NCBI GenBank assembly: GCA_025716815.1
Contig: JAIXMN010000018.1
Span: 248,001-312,000, forward strand
Source of the DNA: Dichotomocladium elegans
Lineage: Eukaryota; Mucoromycota; Mucoromycetes; Mucorales; Lichtheimiaceae
Direction: 5' to 3'
Length of the DNA stretch: 64,000 nt
The notes beneath the pieces were generated by a model, which worked only from the letters and a program-made list of their open reading frames with translations, made no database searches and had not been told where the DNA came from. Both the position numbers and the translations under genes were made by a program. Shown here piece after piece: positions 13,972 to 25,959 of this stretch (positions are counted from its first letter, which is position 1; each line of letters begins with the position of its first letter).

Positions 13972-16210
13972 ATGCTAGTGACGGAGACATTTCACGGGTA
14001 CATTGAAACAACTCAGGACGTGCTGCTCATCTTTGAAGGTTGTCGTCGCGGACTGCTCCCAAGGATATGTAGACGACTGCAAGAAAAAGAGCGGAAGATG
14101 GTACAGTCTGGATCTGTTTTTGTGTTTGATGAACGCGAATCAGGCAAGTTTTCCGAAACGGAGAGGAAGAGCGTGTGTATGTGTGTATGCCATAACGGAT
14201 CACGGGGGAAAAGTTAAGAAAAAGAGGGAAGGAAAGTCGGAAGGGGGGAGAGGCCGGCGTCATTGGGCTTTGCTGGGGCTGCGAAAGTGAGATAGACAAC
14301 ATAGCCGCGGGGAAGTGGAGACATTGCCACGAGAGAGGGAGCATGGACTGGAAGATAAGAGCTCGCGTATGTGCGCCTCATAAATCGAGGCGCTGGCTTG
14401 GGATTTGTTTATAACAAATATTCTATTCTTGTGTAGGCATCAAGCGATGGACGGACGGGCTGATGTGGAGCCCGTCGCGTATCCTCGGGAACTTTCTCAT
14501 ATACCGCGAACTGGATAAACGAGCCGTCAACAATGGGAAGCGAGGATCGCTTTCATCTGTGTCTAGCAATGACTCGCGCCAACGTAGTTTCAGCGCAGAT
14601 CATGGTACCTCAGCAACCGTTGCAGCTGCAGGCGGGGTGATGTCTCTCGATCGAAATCGCGAACGCCAGCTGGTGGGCAGCCTCTCCGATTCGTATAAAT
14701 TTCGTAGAGATGGATTGATTAAAAAGACAATGTCGATCGTCGTTAACGGCGTTTCTCAGCACTTGATATCATACTATCACCCTCAGGACGTCGTCAATCA
14801 TCGTCTGAGAACGCCTTCATCGGTCCCTGAACTAGCCAGTCTCGAGATTTCGCCGGAGCTGCTAGTGAAGCAGAATTTTAGGATCCCGCCCATGGTGGAG
14901 CCCACGTTTGACCAGAATGAGCAGGGCCTCGTCTGCGGCGGAGGTGGCAACGGTTCCGGCAGCGGCGGTCAAATGTCCTCGACAGATGGGATGGCGTCTT
15001 ACGGAGGTATAAGGAAATCCATCTTTCTTAAATATGCATTCACACAGTTATTTTTTTTTCAGAACGACGTGGGCATCCGTTGCGCAGCATGTCACTAGGA
15101 TCAGTGCGTAACCCTGAGCAGTTCAATGCTACGGTGATGTCGTCCTGTCCGGACATGAATTCTCCTGGGATCATATTTAGCTATGGACAACAACAGCAAC
15201 AGCAACAACAGCAACAGCAACAGCAGCAGCACCGTATAGATGCCGACAACGCACAGCGACATTCACCGACTGTCGGACCGTACGGAAATCAGCGAATGAT
15301 GTATGGTGTCCCACCAGGATACTCTACTCAGGCGATGCCGTCACCGTCATCACCTGGTACACCGTTAGTGTCCCCTGTCCGCCATACCTTTCAGCAACAG
15401 CAGCAACAACAACATCATCATCAACACCAACACCAACATGATATCTCTTCTCAACATCATCCTCATCAACGTCATTATTCCTTATCATCTACTTCATCGC
15501 TATCTCGCGTCGACCCAAGAAGTTACGACATGATGACCTCGTTTCCCCAAAGACCTCCATCCCAGCAGCAACAACACGATCAGGATGAGCAACAGCGGCT
15601 TCCGCAATACAATCCGCAAGGCGAATCAGAGCAACACCAACAGGGCGCATTTGGACAAATTGGAGAGATTGGGTTCTTCAACAGCCAACAGCAACATCAA
15701 GAAAGCCCAACTAGCGAGCAGCAAAACTCTGATCAGAGCAAGGGGGCAAACATCGGACAGCTGCTCAATCCTATCCATCCCTTGAATGCCGCATCAGCCA
15801 CGAACATCCAACCAGGATCACCACATCCCTCCCAACAACCGCAACTTCTTCACTCCGTCCACCACCCGTCGTACCCTGCCTATTCCATTGATGCTGTATC
15901 TACCTCATCTAATCCGTCCCCAGGGCGGGCCATCCAGTTCAACCCTAAGCAACAGGTTGGCATGCCCATGGGCCACAAGGGTCATGACAGTGCGACGCCA
16001 TGCCAACCAGAAGCAGGGGGAAGCGGCGGTAGCGGCAGCAACAGTGGCTTGAGCGACTACCGGGAAGGGATGCTAACTAATACCTATAGCATGCCTCATT
16101 ATACTCCACCTCCTTTCCAAAATGGTGCCTTGAATTCGCTCAGCTCCTCCTCCCATGACCACGATGCGGTGGTGGGACATGATATCACAGGGCCCTTGAT
16201 GTTAAAGTAG
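13972..16210 (+). CDS. Gti1/Pac2 family (WOPR) transcription regulator
   Basis: WOPR proteins (Wor1, Ryp1, Gti1, Pac2) are DNA-binding switches of morphology, mating or virulence in fungi. Exons are 13972-14143, 14437-15006 and 15063-16210, 629 aa. WOPR box A spans about residues 5-86 (ETFHGYIETTQDVLLIFEGC, then GSVFVFDERESGIKRWTDG, then WSPSRILGNFLIYRELDKR). Box B is about 150-210 (GLIKKTMSIVVNG, LISYYHPQDV, NFRIPP). The C-terminal half is low-complexity, with Gln tracts (one of about 16 at 15187-15232), His/Gln runs and Ser/Pro. Intron 1 (14144-14436, 293 bp) begins GCAAGT, a GC-AG intron that splits box A at the conserved ESG|IKRW; only this donor keeps frame. The long first intron and long upstream gap suggest complex control. 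Specific function is unknown. Confidence 0.93.
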
Positions 16211-17396
16211 TTTCTATTTTGTTCATTCTGTCTATAGCTTCGTTATTCTCTCCCTTCCCCCCCCCACACGCCCTTCACCTGCTCTTTGCCACATTTTCGT
16301 GTATACAGTTACCAAAATAAAAAATACACTTCATCCCAAAATTACAATCGCACAAAATGGGTATCACGAAGTGTAGAAAAAAAAAAGGTTTATTGAAGGC
16401 TATCTTAATTACGTATCATGTAACACGCTTACAAGTCTGTTTCACATGTCACCCCTTTACGCAAAAGTTCTCCACATCATGTGTGACCTGTAGTGAAAGT
16501 AGTTTCTCTCTCTCTATATGATGTGGGAAACAATATTTGATATGTGAGGTCATTTTTTGCTCCCAACCCCCCGCCCACCGAGCAAACGTCTATCAGTCGA
16601 CTGGAGCGAAGCATGGTTTTGACAGTGCGGGCAGGGACGGTCAACTTAAGCTTTACCCCACATCTTTTATGCAGCAGGTACGAAGATCTCCGGAAGAGGG
16701 TGGCTTCGATGCGGTAAGAATGCATAACCACACATGTCGAATATGTAAGACGTGATGATATGCCCCGTGGAATGAAGATCGAGGTGGTGGTGAGGATATC
16801 GTCCCGGGTGTGGTGATGACGATTAGGGTTGGAACGGAAACTGTTTTCTTTCCGTCCATAGCGAAAACGCAATAAAATTCTGTAGAAGATGGGGGATTTT
16901 TTTTTTATTTGTTTGTCCCCAAAATCGTTTGGCGAAAGATGGGAAATTCTGCACGTAGGAAATCCGGCCCCTCCTTTACTTACTATCGTCTTCCTGCGAA
17001 TGCAAGGGGTAGGATCAAAATTGCGCCAGTCAGATGGTCTATCGCGAAAAGAGATAAATTGGGGGGGGAGCAGCTACCTTGCCGGCAATGCAAAATGCGT
17101 GAGAGGCAGATCATCCGATGCGGCTACTGTATACACACAGCACATGGTCATACCTCACCGCTCCCACCAAACCGAAAAAGGAAAGTTGTCTTCTTTCTGC
17201 CTGGACATCATCTGAAAGAATAACGAAGACGAAGAAGGCGTCAGCAACAGTGACAGTGAACAACGATGAACGGGAATCAAATTATGTCGAGAGAGAAAAA
17301 AAAAACTTAAATAGAGTGGGGGGTGCTCTTTTTGTTCACTCGCTCAGTCCTTTTCTTTCCAGCCGTTAATTCCTCTCTACCTTCTCTCATTCTTCA
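16211..17396. other. Intergenic region between WOPR gene and sulfate permease
   Basis: 1.2 kb with C-, A- and G-runs. Open frames on both strands (for example 16477-16872 minus, 16909-17223 plus) lack domains, and I take them as chance. It should hold the permease promoter. Confidence 0.45.
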
Positions 17397-19808
17397 ATGT
17401 CAATCGCCTACCTTGACAATCCACCGCCGAGGTACCGTGATCGATTCCGATCGTGTGTCGGGGACCTCGATCGGGCGATCGGTTCTTATTTTGGCGGCAT
17501 GCTGCCCATTATGAATTGGCTCCCGAAATACAACCGAAGCATGTTGTGGAGCGATCTTATTTGCGCCATCACGGTCGGTACTGTCATTGTGCCGCAATCG
17601 ATGGCATATGGTAAATCTCTTTTTTTTTTCTTTCACTCGCCATTTCGTTAGGACCCTTCCGGCGCTAACGTGGCACAAAAAAAGCGAAAATTGCGGGATT
17701 ACCTCCGCAATACGGCCTATATTCTAGCTTTGTAGGTGTAGCCATCTATCCCTTTTTGGGCACTTCAAAAGATATCAGCATCGGTAAAGCTATTCTTGTA
17801 CTACTCATGATGCCGATGTATTTACCTCTTTTTAAACAATAATGATAGGCACGACGGCAATTATTTCTCTTCTAGTTGGGCAATTGTATGCCGGGATTGA
17901 ATCCTCTCCTGAGTTCCAAGCAGGCACTTGGACGCAGCATCAATATGTCGTGACCATGTCTCTTTTTGCAGGCGTCATAACGCTTGCCATCAGCATCCTG
18001 CGGCTTGGCATCCTCTTTGACTTCATTTGCGAGCCTGCGATAGCTGGTTTCATGGCGGGTAGCGGCCTTACTATTGTCATCAACCAATCTAGCAAAATTT
18101 TTGGTATTCCCAACATCAACACGAATGAGCCGCCGTATCTCGTGTTTGGTAAAACGCTCGGGCATCTTAACCAGAGCCGGGTGGATGCAGCATTTGGGTT
18201 GCTCTCGCTCGTGTGGCTCTACGGGATCAAATATCTCTCGCAGTATCTTACCCGCCGTTACCCGCAACATGCCCGCAAAATATTCTACTTCAACATCACC
18301 CGGAGTGTCGTGCTCATTGTCTTCACCACATTTTTGTCCTGGCTCATCAACCATTTTGGGCACCATACGACAAGCCCGTTTGCTATCCTCGGGAATGTGC
18401 CTTCTGGATTCCAGATGATGGGTATTCCCGAGATCGATGCTTCACTTGTGCGCAAGATCATGACGAGTATCCCAAGTGTCGTGACGTTGCTGATCATGGA
18501 GCACTGCGCGATTGCGGTCAGTCTAGGAAAGACTTCGGACTATCGGAGTAAGGTTCAAAACCCCGTCGGGTCCGCCCGCTCTTTGAGTTTCCCCCCGAAA
18601 CTGATTAGGTTTCTGTAGTCGATGTGAATCAGGAAATTCTCACGATTGGTTTAACCAATATTTTTGGGTCCTTCTTCTCCGCTTATCCGTCGACGGGCAG
18701 CTTCTCCCGCTCGGCAGTGTCGAACAAATCAGGTGCCAAGACGCCGCTCACAAACCTCTTTGTGGCTGTCATCGTCGTGCTTGCTCTCTACGCGTTCACC
18801 CCCGCCTTTCAATACATCGTCACTGCCAGTCTGGCCGCGGTCATCATCCATGCTGTCACTGACCTGATTGTGGGTCCCTCGGTCTGGGCCAAATTCTGGC
18901 GTCTACACCCAGCCGAGCTGGTTATTTTTGCAGCCGCATACATCATTTCTTTGTTCACACGCATCGATATCAGCGTTTATGTGCCTGTTGCGCTATCACT
19001 CGTAGTACAATTGTATCGTTCGGCCCGCCCAAAGTATGCTTTCTTGGCCCGCCTGAATGATGACAATACCCTCCTCTTTGCGGAGAACCACCCGACACTA
19101 GCCGACCATCTCAAACCGATTGATCAGGGCTTGGTGTGTTTCCAGCCGCGTGACAATCTGGTGTTCGAAAACGCGGCTTACCTCTTTGGCAAGTTGGTGG
19201 ATCGAGTCAGACAAGAAATCAGCCAGGAACCGCTCCGTACATTGCATAGCATCGTTCTTGATCTCTCGGGGGTGCATCAGATGGACTACACCGCGACCGA
19301 AGAGCTTAAGGCAGCTGCATTTGCGGCCGAACGATTTGCGGACCATCCCGTTCGGTGGTATATTGTTCTCGGCGACTCGCTCGACGTGCGCAAGTGCCTG
19401 CTGTCAGCAGGGTTCGGCACTCAACGCCACAGACGGCATGGCTTATTCCACTCGGATTTACAAGAACCAGGCAGCAACACGGACCGCTGCTGCTTTACAA
19501 ACAAGGATACCATCAACGAGATCGTGGTCATTGAACGTGAGGTTGAATCCTCCAGCCATTCCGCCCTTTCCTCCGCACCGGACCTGTCTGCTACCCCAGA
19601 TCAACGATCGCCGCTCGCAGTAACGCCGCCGACAGGAGATGCGTTCGACTGGAGCACCGTCGCCGCATGCCAAGACGTATATCCGTATTTCTTCTATTCA
19701 CTTCAAGATGCTATTCATGCCGCCCTCCTCCAAAAAACGATCCGCTGCGATGTCTCGCATCTCAAACACCATCCTCCAGACGATATTCCCCAGGAAAAAG
19801 ATCACTGA
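17397..19808 (+). CDS. SulP family sulfate permease with STAS domain
   Basis: A plasma-membrane anion transporter of the SulP/SLC26 family, most likely sulfate uptake feeding cysteine and methionine synthesis. Exons are 17397-17610, 17685-17783, 17849-18547 and 18619-19808, 733 aa, the usual length for fungal permeases. The signature region reads GTVIVPQSMAYAKIAGLPPQYGLYSS. A series of hydrophobic helices follows (ITLAISILRLGILFDF, PAIAGFMAGSGLTIVINQ, LTIGLTNIFGSFFSAYP, SRSAVSNKSGAKTPLTN). The cytosolic STAS domain is in the last third (TLHSIVLDLSGVHQMDYTAT). Introns are 65-75 bp. The C-terminal tail after STAS is polar and Ser/Pro-rich. Substrate is inferred from the family. Ends 206 bp before the Fanzor relic on the opposite strand, at the edge of the transposon island. 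Confidence 0.93.
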
Positions 19809-20014
19809 GCAGGTCTAGTGGTCATATCCTCATGTTTTCTTTTACACACACACAGAGCAACTTCAGTTCCCTCACCCTGTCTTGTAAATAGTTCATATTC
19901 TCTACTAATATTCTATTACATTACTTATACTTTATTTTCATAAATAAATGTCGTAAACAAGATAAAATAATGTCGCATAGAATTGTATAGGTAAAAAGAT
20001 TTCGCATCCATGGA

Positions 20015-22105
20015 TTAAACCCTGTTAGTCAACAGAAAACACTTCGCCTTCTCCAATCCCGTTAACTTGCAACACACCGTCCTTCCAGAGGAAGGGGGCC
20101 TGCCCAGGAGGATATGATGCATGTTGAGAGCCGCCACCAGATTCCCGGTTCCATAACCTTGGTTGACGAACACCCTTTGCCATGCTTGCTGCAGTTTTGA
20201 TTCGTGCATCTATTGAAACCTCAAAATATTAGAATCTTTTTTGAAATATAACACAACATGCCCGTTCTTCATACCGTAGCAGGCCATGGCAGATCGTGAG
20301 CGGATTGTCGGGTCGTCGGTATGGGCGTGGATTATGGAGGAACCATTTTAAAGGTAGCAAGACTTTCGTTTTCACATACAGGGCAGCACTTGTTTGTCTT
20401 GTACTCGTCGATCAAATACATATTGGCAATTGTTCTTCTTCAACAGCCGTCGGAAGCCGACACCTCGGATAGGCTCGTGATATCTGGTATGCGGCGCAGA
20501 CCAAATATCCCCCATCACGAAAACGGACCTACTGCCAAACTTGCGCATTCAAAGAGTCGAGAAGCTTTTCATCTGCTTGCTGCTTGTTGTAAAATGCTGA
20601 CAGGCCAAGTTTTCGAAAAAGAAATTGCGGGTTCGGGTGGTTCGTAGTGGTTGTTGTCGCGTAGAAAGACTTGAGAACTACAGAGACCCGGTTCTTGGGC
20701 GGCGAGGTATCCGTCGTAGTTGTGCACGGAGATGGATTCTGCTCAGCCAACGCGCGACCTCGGGTCGCTCTAACTTGAGTCGTTCTCGAAGTCTGCGGTA
20801 CCGTTTGGTCTTGCGTGCATGATCTTGAAGCTGCTTTGTATATCGGAAGGTCTGGTGGTTGTCGGGTGAAGAGTTCTCATGAACGCAATACAACAGGTCC
20901 CTTCTGCCAGGATCAATGGTGACCCATTGTCTTCTATAGTCTTCGTTCCGGACTATCTGTGGGTTGACGTCCTCGATATCTTCGCTCTGGATGCCAAATC
21001 TCTGTCCGATTGAAGGCCATTTGTCTTGTTGAACACAGTAACACCGACGCCGTCAGTGTGAAGAGTCCCACGGAATTGGAGCATTCTTGGGGTTTGAAAG
21101 CTCTTGATTTCAGGTTTACAACCCGTCTCCAGTACTCCATATTGCTTGTGTGGGATTCCATTTTGCAGCCCAGGATATGGTAGCAAAGGATTTTCGTATC
21201 GATCTCCATGTAGCATTGTGACCACGAGCGACAAAGTGGAACACAGTTGAATCCGCGTATTCCGTTCTGTTGACAGACGCGTGCAAGCTGGAAGAAGGCG
21301 TTGAAATACTTAACGGGATTGGCCTTGGCGTCGTAGCAGACACTCTGGTGTTGGAATTGGTGGTTTCGGGGGGTAAGCGTTTAAGACAGGTTGTAGGATA
21401 TCGTATGCTTCCCGAAGAAACCCAGGCTCGGCATTAATATCTTCCCTCAAAACACCTCGACGGGCAATTGCTAGCTTGAACCCTGTGCCATGCCGGGTGA
21501 TGGTTTCATAAAGGTCCTGGCGTGCTTGATCGGGGCATAGGCCCTGTGCGATTAACTCTCGCTTGCGGTCGGCTTTTCGCTGACGAAGATTCAGGATGAC
21601 ATTGATGACACGCCAAAGATGTTGCCCGAACCGCATGTGGACATTATTCACGTAAGCACTATAAATCTTGGTGCCTTCGTAAGAAGAACATTGCTGGGAA
21701 TAAGGGAACGCAGGCCTGTCGTATCCGGGTATCCAAAGGTACTCATCCTTGTGGCGATTAATTAGTTCTCGGATGTGGGCAGTTTCGCCTTGGGTTGCGG
21801 CGTTCGGCTTTGTTAACCATGGAGAGCCAAACTTCTGAAAAGAACTTCTCCGTGATGTTTTCCTGGATGTTAAAATTTGGATCGCGCGCTGCCTCGTTGA
21901 TGAAAATACATTTGGCGAACGCGTACGCCTGTGTTGTGGTGTTGCGGACAAGGTCGACCAACTGATACAGACGTTCACGGGGGTACTGCTGTCGCCAGCC
22001 GATGCCCCGTATGGACGATTTAACCCCAATTATACGGCCAGTGCGGTCAATGTTGTGGCCAGTGCGCATGCCTTCGGGAATGACGGGGCGGTGGGGTTGG
22101 GCCAT
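20015..22105 (-). pseudogene. Fanzor (eukaryotic TnpB-like RNA-guided nuclease) relic
   Basis: Fanzor proteins are eukaryotic relatives of TnpB, usually carried by mobile DNA. An ATG at 22105 opens a frame that continues, with several frame changes, to about 20015. Recognisable parts in order: an N-terminal helical region (LYQLVDLVRNTTTQAYAFAK); YFNAFFQLARVCQQNGIRGF; YMEIDTKILCYHILGCKMES; MEYWRRVVNLKSRAF; RGTLHTDGVGVTV; RuvC-I WVTIDPGRRDLLYCVHE (Asp codon at 20912-20914); a basic helix FRYTKQLQDHARKTKRYRRL; FRKLGLSAFYNKQQADEKLL; VFVMGD then WSAPHTRYHEPIRGVGFRRLL; MYLIDEYKTNKCCPVCE (acidic site plus first zinc-finger cysteines); and a damaged RuvC-III (LWNRE in one frame, LVAALNMHHIL in another). 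At least five frame changes and in-frame stops make it non-functional. The Fanzor call rests on motif order; subtype is not assigned. Confidence 0.78.
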
Positions 22106-22334
22106 TTGGTGGGTGAAGACCTAGGGTATATTATTTCTTTGTATCGCAGAGCCGAGTATGAAAGCGGCCGTATTACCTTTTAACCGTAAATGTGGTGCTG
22201 TGTTATTTTCTGTAGTTTTGTATGTGGATAAAGGAAAGGGACAGTTTGCTTGAGCATCACTATTTATAGTGTCAGTAATGATCCATCTCCACAGTCTTTT
22301 TCTTTTTCACACTGGGTTCTTTAATGAGGTTTTA

Positions 22335-22490
22335 CAGTGGCCGCTCGTTATAGTGATATTCATTATAATGATAATTCGTTGTCGCGATACACTTTATGAA
22401 GAACAAAATTGCCAGGTAGGGCTTATTCCAATTCGTTATAGTGCTGCGATTTCCTGGAACCGAGGATATCACTATAACGGGCGGCCACTG
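22335..22490. mobile_element. Pogo/Tigger-like MITE, copy 1
   Basis: A 156-bp non-coding element with terminal inverted repeats of about 25 bp (left CAGTGGCCGCTCGTTATAGT, right its near-perfect complement ending GGGCGGCCACTG) flanked by TA on both sides (22333-22334, 22491-22492). The CAGTGG... CGTTATA ends and TA duplication fit the pogo/Tigger branch of Tc1/mariner. A second copy in opposite orientation is at 48761-48917. It lies about 230 bp from the Fanzor relic's 5' end. Confidence 0.9.
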
Positions 22491-22919
22491 TACCGACATG
22501 AGGACTGTCTGAAATCAACAATGAAATTTCCAAGAGACCATCTCAAGAATAATCCGATACATATCCGGCACTTGTGTAGTATAGGAATATTGTACTTCTT
22601 TTCGTACTCTCTCAGTCTCTTACAACACAACAAAACACGACCCTGCTGTCATCCTTATCCATACGTTCAGGAAGTGTAAGTACATAATGAACAACTTCTC
22701 TGAATATTACAATGAAAACATTAATTTTCACAATGGTCTCCTGAAACCATTACTTCATTATTCCATTGATAGCCAGCTTCTCAGTTACAATCTCCAGGCT
22801 AAATGGCTCATTGACAAAGAGACAAGCACATTCTGATAGTTCTTTGTTCTTTCCAAGAATAAACTTAGTCTTCTCGATATAGGATTCTTTTGAGTACGGC
22901 TAATTTTTAGCGACAATTG
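22491..22919. other. Unassigned sequence between MITE and Tc1 relic
   Basis: AT-rich sequence with no coding signal. It is not obviously part of the neighbouring elements. Confidence 0.4.
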
Positions 22920-23960
22920 CATTCTAGAACAATAAATGCTCTTCATTGAGAATACACGATCGGCCCTCTGCTTCTAAGTTTCTTTAAAATGCTGTCAGAG
23001 TTCTTTTCTTACTGTAATGCCCATCGCTGCGCTGAAAGAACATGGATTCCTAGCTGTTTTGCTGCAGCTGATGCACTCAATACCTCTTCAAACACCAGTT
23101 TGAAAAATCTGACTTTGTCTTGGTCAGTGTACGCTGTGTACTGCGCTTGATCCCCGCTTCTTTCATCCGAATGTCTGCATCCTTTCGCTTGGGAATGTAT
23201 GTGAGAGTAAGCTCAGGGTTATCTTTGCACGATATGCTACGCAAATATTCAGTGTAAGAACAAATGGATTGAAGTGAGTACATTTCCTCATCAATGGCAT
23301 AGTCCATAGATTCAGGTCAGCCACGCTCAGCAACGACATGATCTTGGCCATCGTCGTAAAAAAATAGATTGCTCATTTCAGAATGTAAAAGTTTATAAAG
23401 AGAAAGAGTCATAAGCATGGGATGGATTGCGACATCTTTCCATGTATGCATGTGACATTCGATTTGTCGTCACGCGTAAAGATTTCTGGGCAAAATGCGA
23501 TTTGTGTTTTTGCGATGGGCCCCGGTATACTTAGCCGACCCTGACCATGCGGCTGTGCTGACCGCTCTCAAGACAATGGATTTTCCTTTGGACTCTTTAG
23601 CCCAGCGCAATCGCCGGGTCCGTCTCATTTCCGCCATCCTTCAGGCCGTCTGGACTGCCCATTGGGCACATATATTCGACTCCACACCCATGACATCAAC
23701 TGCAACCACCCATTTTGCACGCAAACTCTGGCACCGTTCTCTTCGCGAACAGCCAGTTCACTGAGTAGTAGACAATTTGAATTCTATTTCCTTTTCCCCC
23801 TCAATTTGGTCACACTCCCAGCTCACCTCTGCATAGCACGTGTGTCTGTTGCAAATAAACTAGGCTTTCGCCCATACAAAAAAACTTCGTGTTTTTGCGA
23901 TCCTGCGACTTCAGAACTGGCAGAGTGCGACTTCGATTTTGAAAATAGTGTATAATCGTT
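22920..23960 (-). mobile_element. Tc1/mariner-like transposon relic, copy 1 (truncated, interrupted)
   Basis: The minus strand keeps the N-terminal half of a Tc1-like transposase: MDYAIDEEMYSLQSICSYTE, YLRSISCKDNPELT, IRMKEAGIKR, then a frameshifted segment matching ILKKPRGRGRSRILNEEHKS in copy 2. The DDE catalytic part is absent; homology stops near 22920. The right (5') non-coding end holds a LINE tail (23517-23888) flanked by duplicated GTGTTTTTGCGAT, after which the Tc1 end resumes (CCTGCGACTTCAGAACT...) to about 23960. Copies 2 and 3 are at 28640-35066 and 62230-63640. Confidence 0.8.
23517..23888 (+). mobile_element. 5'-truncated LINE (non-LTR retrotransposon) 3' tail
   Basis: A 372-bp insertion in the Tc1 copy bounded by a perfect 13-bp duplication GTGTTTTTGCGAT (23504-23516 and 23889-23901). 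It contains the C-terminal end of an open frame (TALKTMDFPLDSLAQRNRRV, AILQAVWTAHWAHIFDSTP, stop at 23762-23764), then about 120 bp ending in an A-rich CCCATACAAAAAAAC. The Trp-rich tail resembles the end of Mucorales LINE reverse-transcriptase proteins; 5' truncation plus long target duplication is typical of target-primed reverse transcription. The family match is from memory of sequence style. Confidence 0.75.
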
Positions 23961-24071
23961 GGTGATATGGATGGGTAGTCTGAATAACTCTACAGGCGTA
24001 TTAATCTAGAGAACGCGATATGCATGCCCCGAACAAATACGGAATAACTTTCAAGTATTTAGCACGGTATC

Positions 24072-25741
24072 GAGAGAGTAAAAAGTGCAATTCAACATGC
24101 TAACTGCCTGGTTTCTACCATTTATGCGAATATCAAGCTGAGAAAATTCACTTAGAGCGATTGATATATTAATACATTAACATAAAACAATAGAAGGTTG
24201 GCCATGCAGGTGCCAGAGTGCGATTGCCGACGACTGGATCTAATACGACATGGGATCCGATATATGGAAGGAATCTGCTGAGAGCAGGACTTTCACTACA
24301 GCTACCTGATGCCACGACAAGCGTCCAGCCGGTGGCTTGCGGTTCGCCGCCCTACAGGTATACAGATACACGTAGACTGCGTCCAGAGAGCCTCACATGT
24401 GGCACTCAATAGAACAAAGAGCAGGCCGGTTGAGTGCAGTACTGCTATAAAAGCAGGAGAGAGAGTCTTGCTTCCCACCGAGAAGACGGCCTTGTTTCTG
24501 AAAGAGGAGAGTCTTGATTGAAGGAGGAAATGGATTTGGTTCTAGAAGAGGAGGAGTTAGACTTGTCCGTAACAAACAGTGAAGAGGTGCTTACTTTGAC
24601 ATGGAAGCATAGACGGCAGACAATGGTTGGGATCTAATATGACGTGGCGATCCCAGACATGAAAGGAACCTGGCTGATAGCAGGACTTTCACTGCAGGAA
24701 CCTGCTGCAACGACAAGCGTCTAGCCAGTGGCTTGCGGTTTGGCGCCCAACAGGTATACAGCTACTTGTTGACTGCGTCCAGAGAGCCTCACATGTGGCA
24801 CTCAATAGAACAAAGAGCAGGCCGGTTGAGTGCAGTACTGCTATAAAAGCAGGAGAGAGAGTCTTGCTTCCCACCGAGAAGACGGCCTTGTTTCTGAAAG
24901 AGGAGAGTCTTGATTGAAGGAGGAAATGGATTTGGTTCTAGAAGAGGAGTTAGACTTGTCCGTAACAAACAGTGAAGAGGTGCTTACTTTGACATGGAAG
25001 CATAGACGGCAGGCAATGGTTGGGATCTAATATGACGTGGCGATCCCAGACATGAAAGGAACCTGGCTGATAGCAGGACTTTCACTGCAGGAACCTGCTG
25101 CAACGACAAGCGTCTAGCCAGCGGCTTGCGGTTTGGCGCCCAACAGGTATACAGCTACTTGTTGACTGCGTCCAGAGAGCCTCACATGTGGCACTCAATA
25201 GAACAAAGAGCAGGCCGGTTGAGTGCAGCACTGCTATAAAAGCAGGAGAGAGAGTCTTGCTTCCCACCGAGAAGACGGCCTTGTTTCTGAAAGAGGAGGG
25301 TCTTGTTTCCGGACGATAAGACGGCTGCTGCGTCTTTAGGCTTGTCAATATCGGCCGCGCCAAGAAGGTGCTCATTTTGGATCTGGTCTTGATAGCATCT
25401 GTCATGCATAGCAGAGAGAAAGAGTATATTGCTTCAGCCGCTCTGATTGCGGCAAAGGACCAAGCGATTACTGCTGCGTTATCATTACAGACTGTGGAGG
25501 TAAACAAGAAGTGAAGAAGAAGTGTGCGGTCCGGTGAAAAAATAGGCATGTGCGTTTTATCAACGAATGTCATTGGTTTAACAGTACTGGGCTAGCCATT
25601 TTTCTACCTGACTCGTTCTCACGCCCCCGCTGAAAACTTCCAAGCATGTCCCATTATCCTCAATACAATCGTCCCATTTATCACCGTGCACAAGAAATTT
25701 ACTCCAACGCAAAACCTCGCCCCATCATCGATGGAGATCAG
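24072..25741. repeat. FB1 left inverted-repeat arm
   Basis: This 1.67-kb arm contains three ~395-bp tandem units and ends at ATCGATGGAGATCAG. It is the near-perfect complement of the inner and outer parts of the right arm, lacking one internal unit. Confidence 0.9.
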
Positions 25742-25959
25742 TCTCCTTTTGTCCTGGTAGAGGCAACAGTGAAGCAGAAATGACCGTGTGTAATACCCCA
25801 ACGACGGTTCCACAGCTAGCGCTGTCGGCATCCATTCCGAAGCGGTGATTGAATCCGACCTCCTCATGACCATTACTCCTTTTGGAACGATGATCTGCTC
25901 GCATTCACGCGGCTTCGTTTTCGCTTCAGTATTGCGTACTTCATCCTACGAAAAAGAAG

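Noticed and set aside
15187..15232. Glutamine run as a simple CAG expansion
   Set aside because: It is an interrupted CAA/CAG mix within a conserved open frame, so it is a normal protein tract and not a pure unstable repeat.
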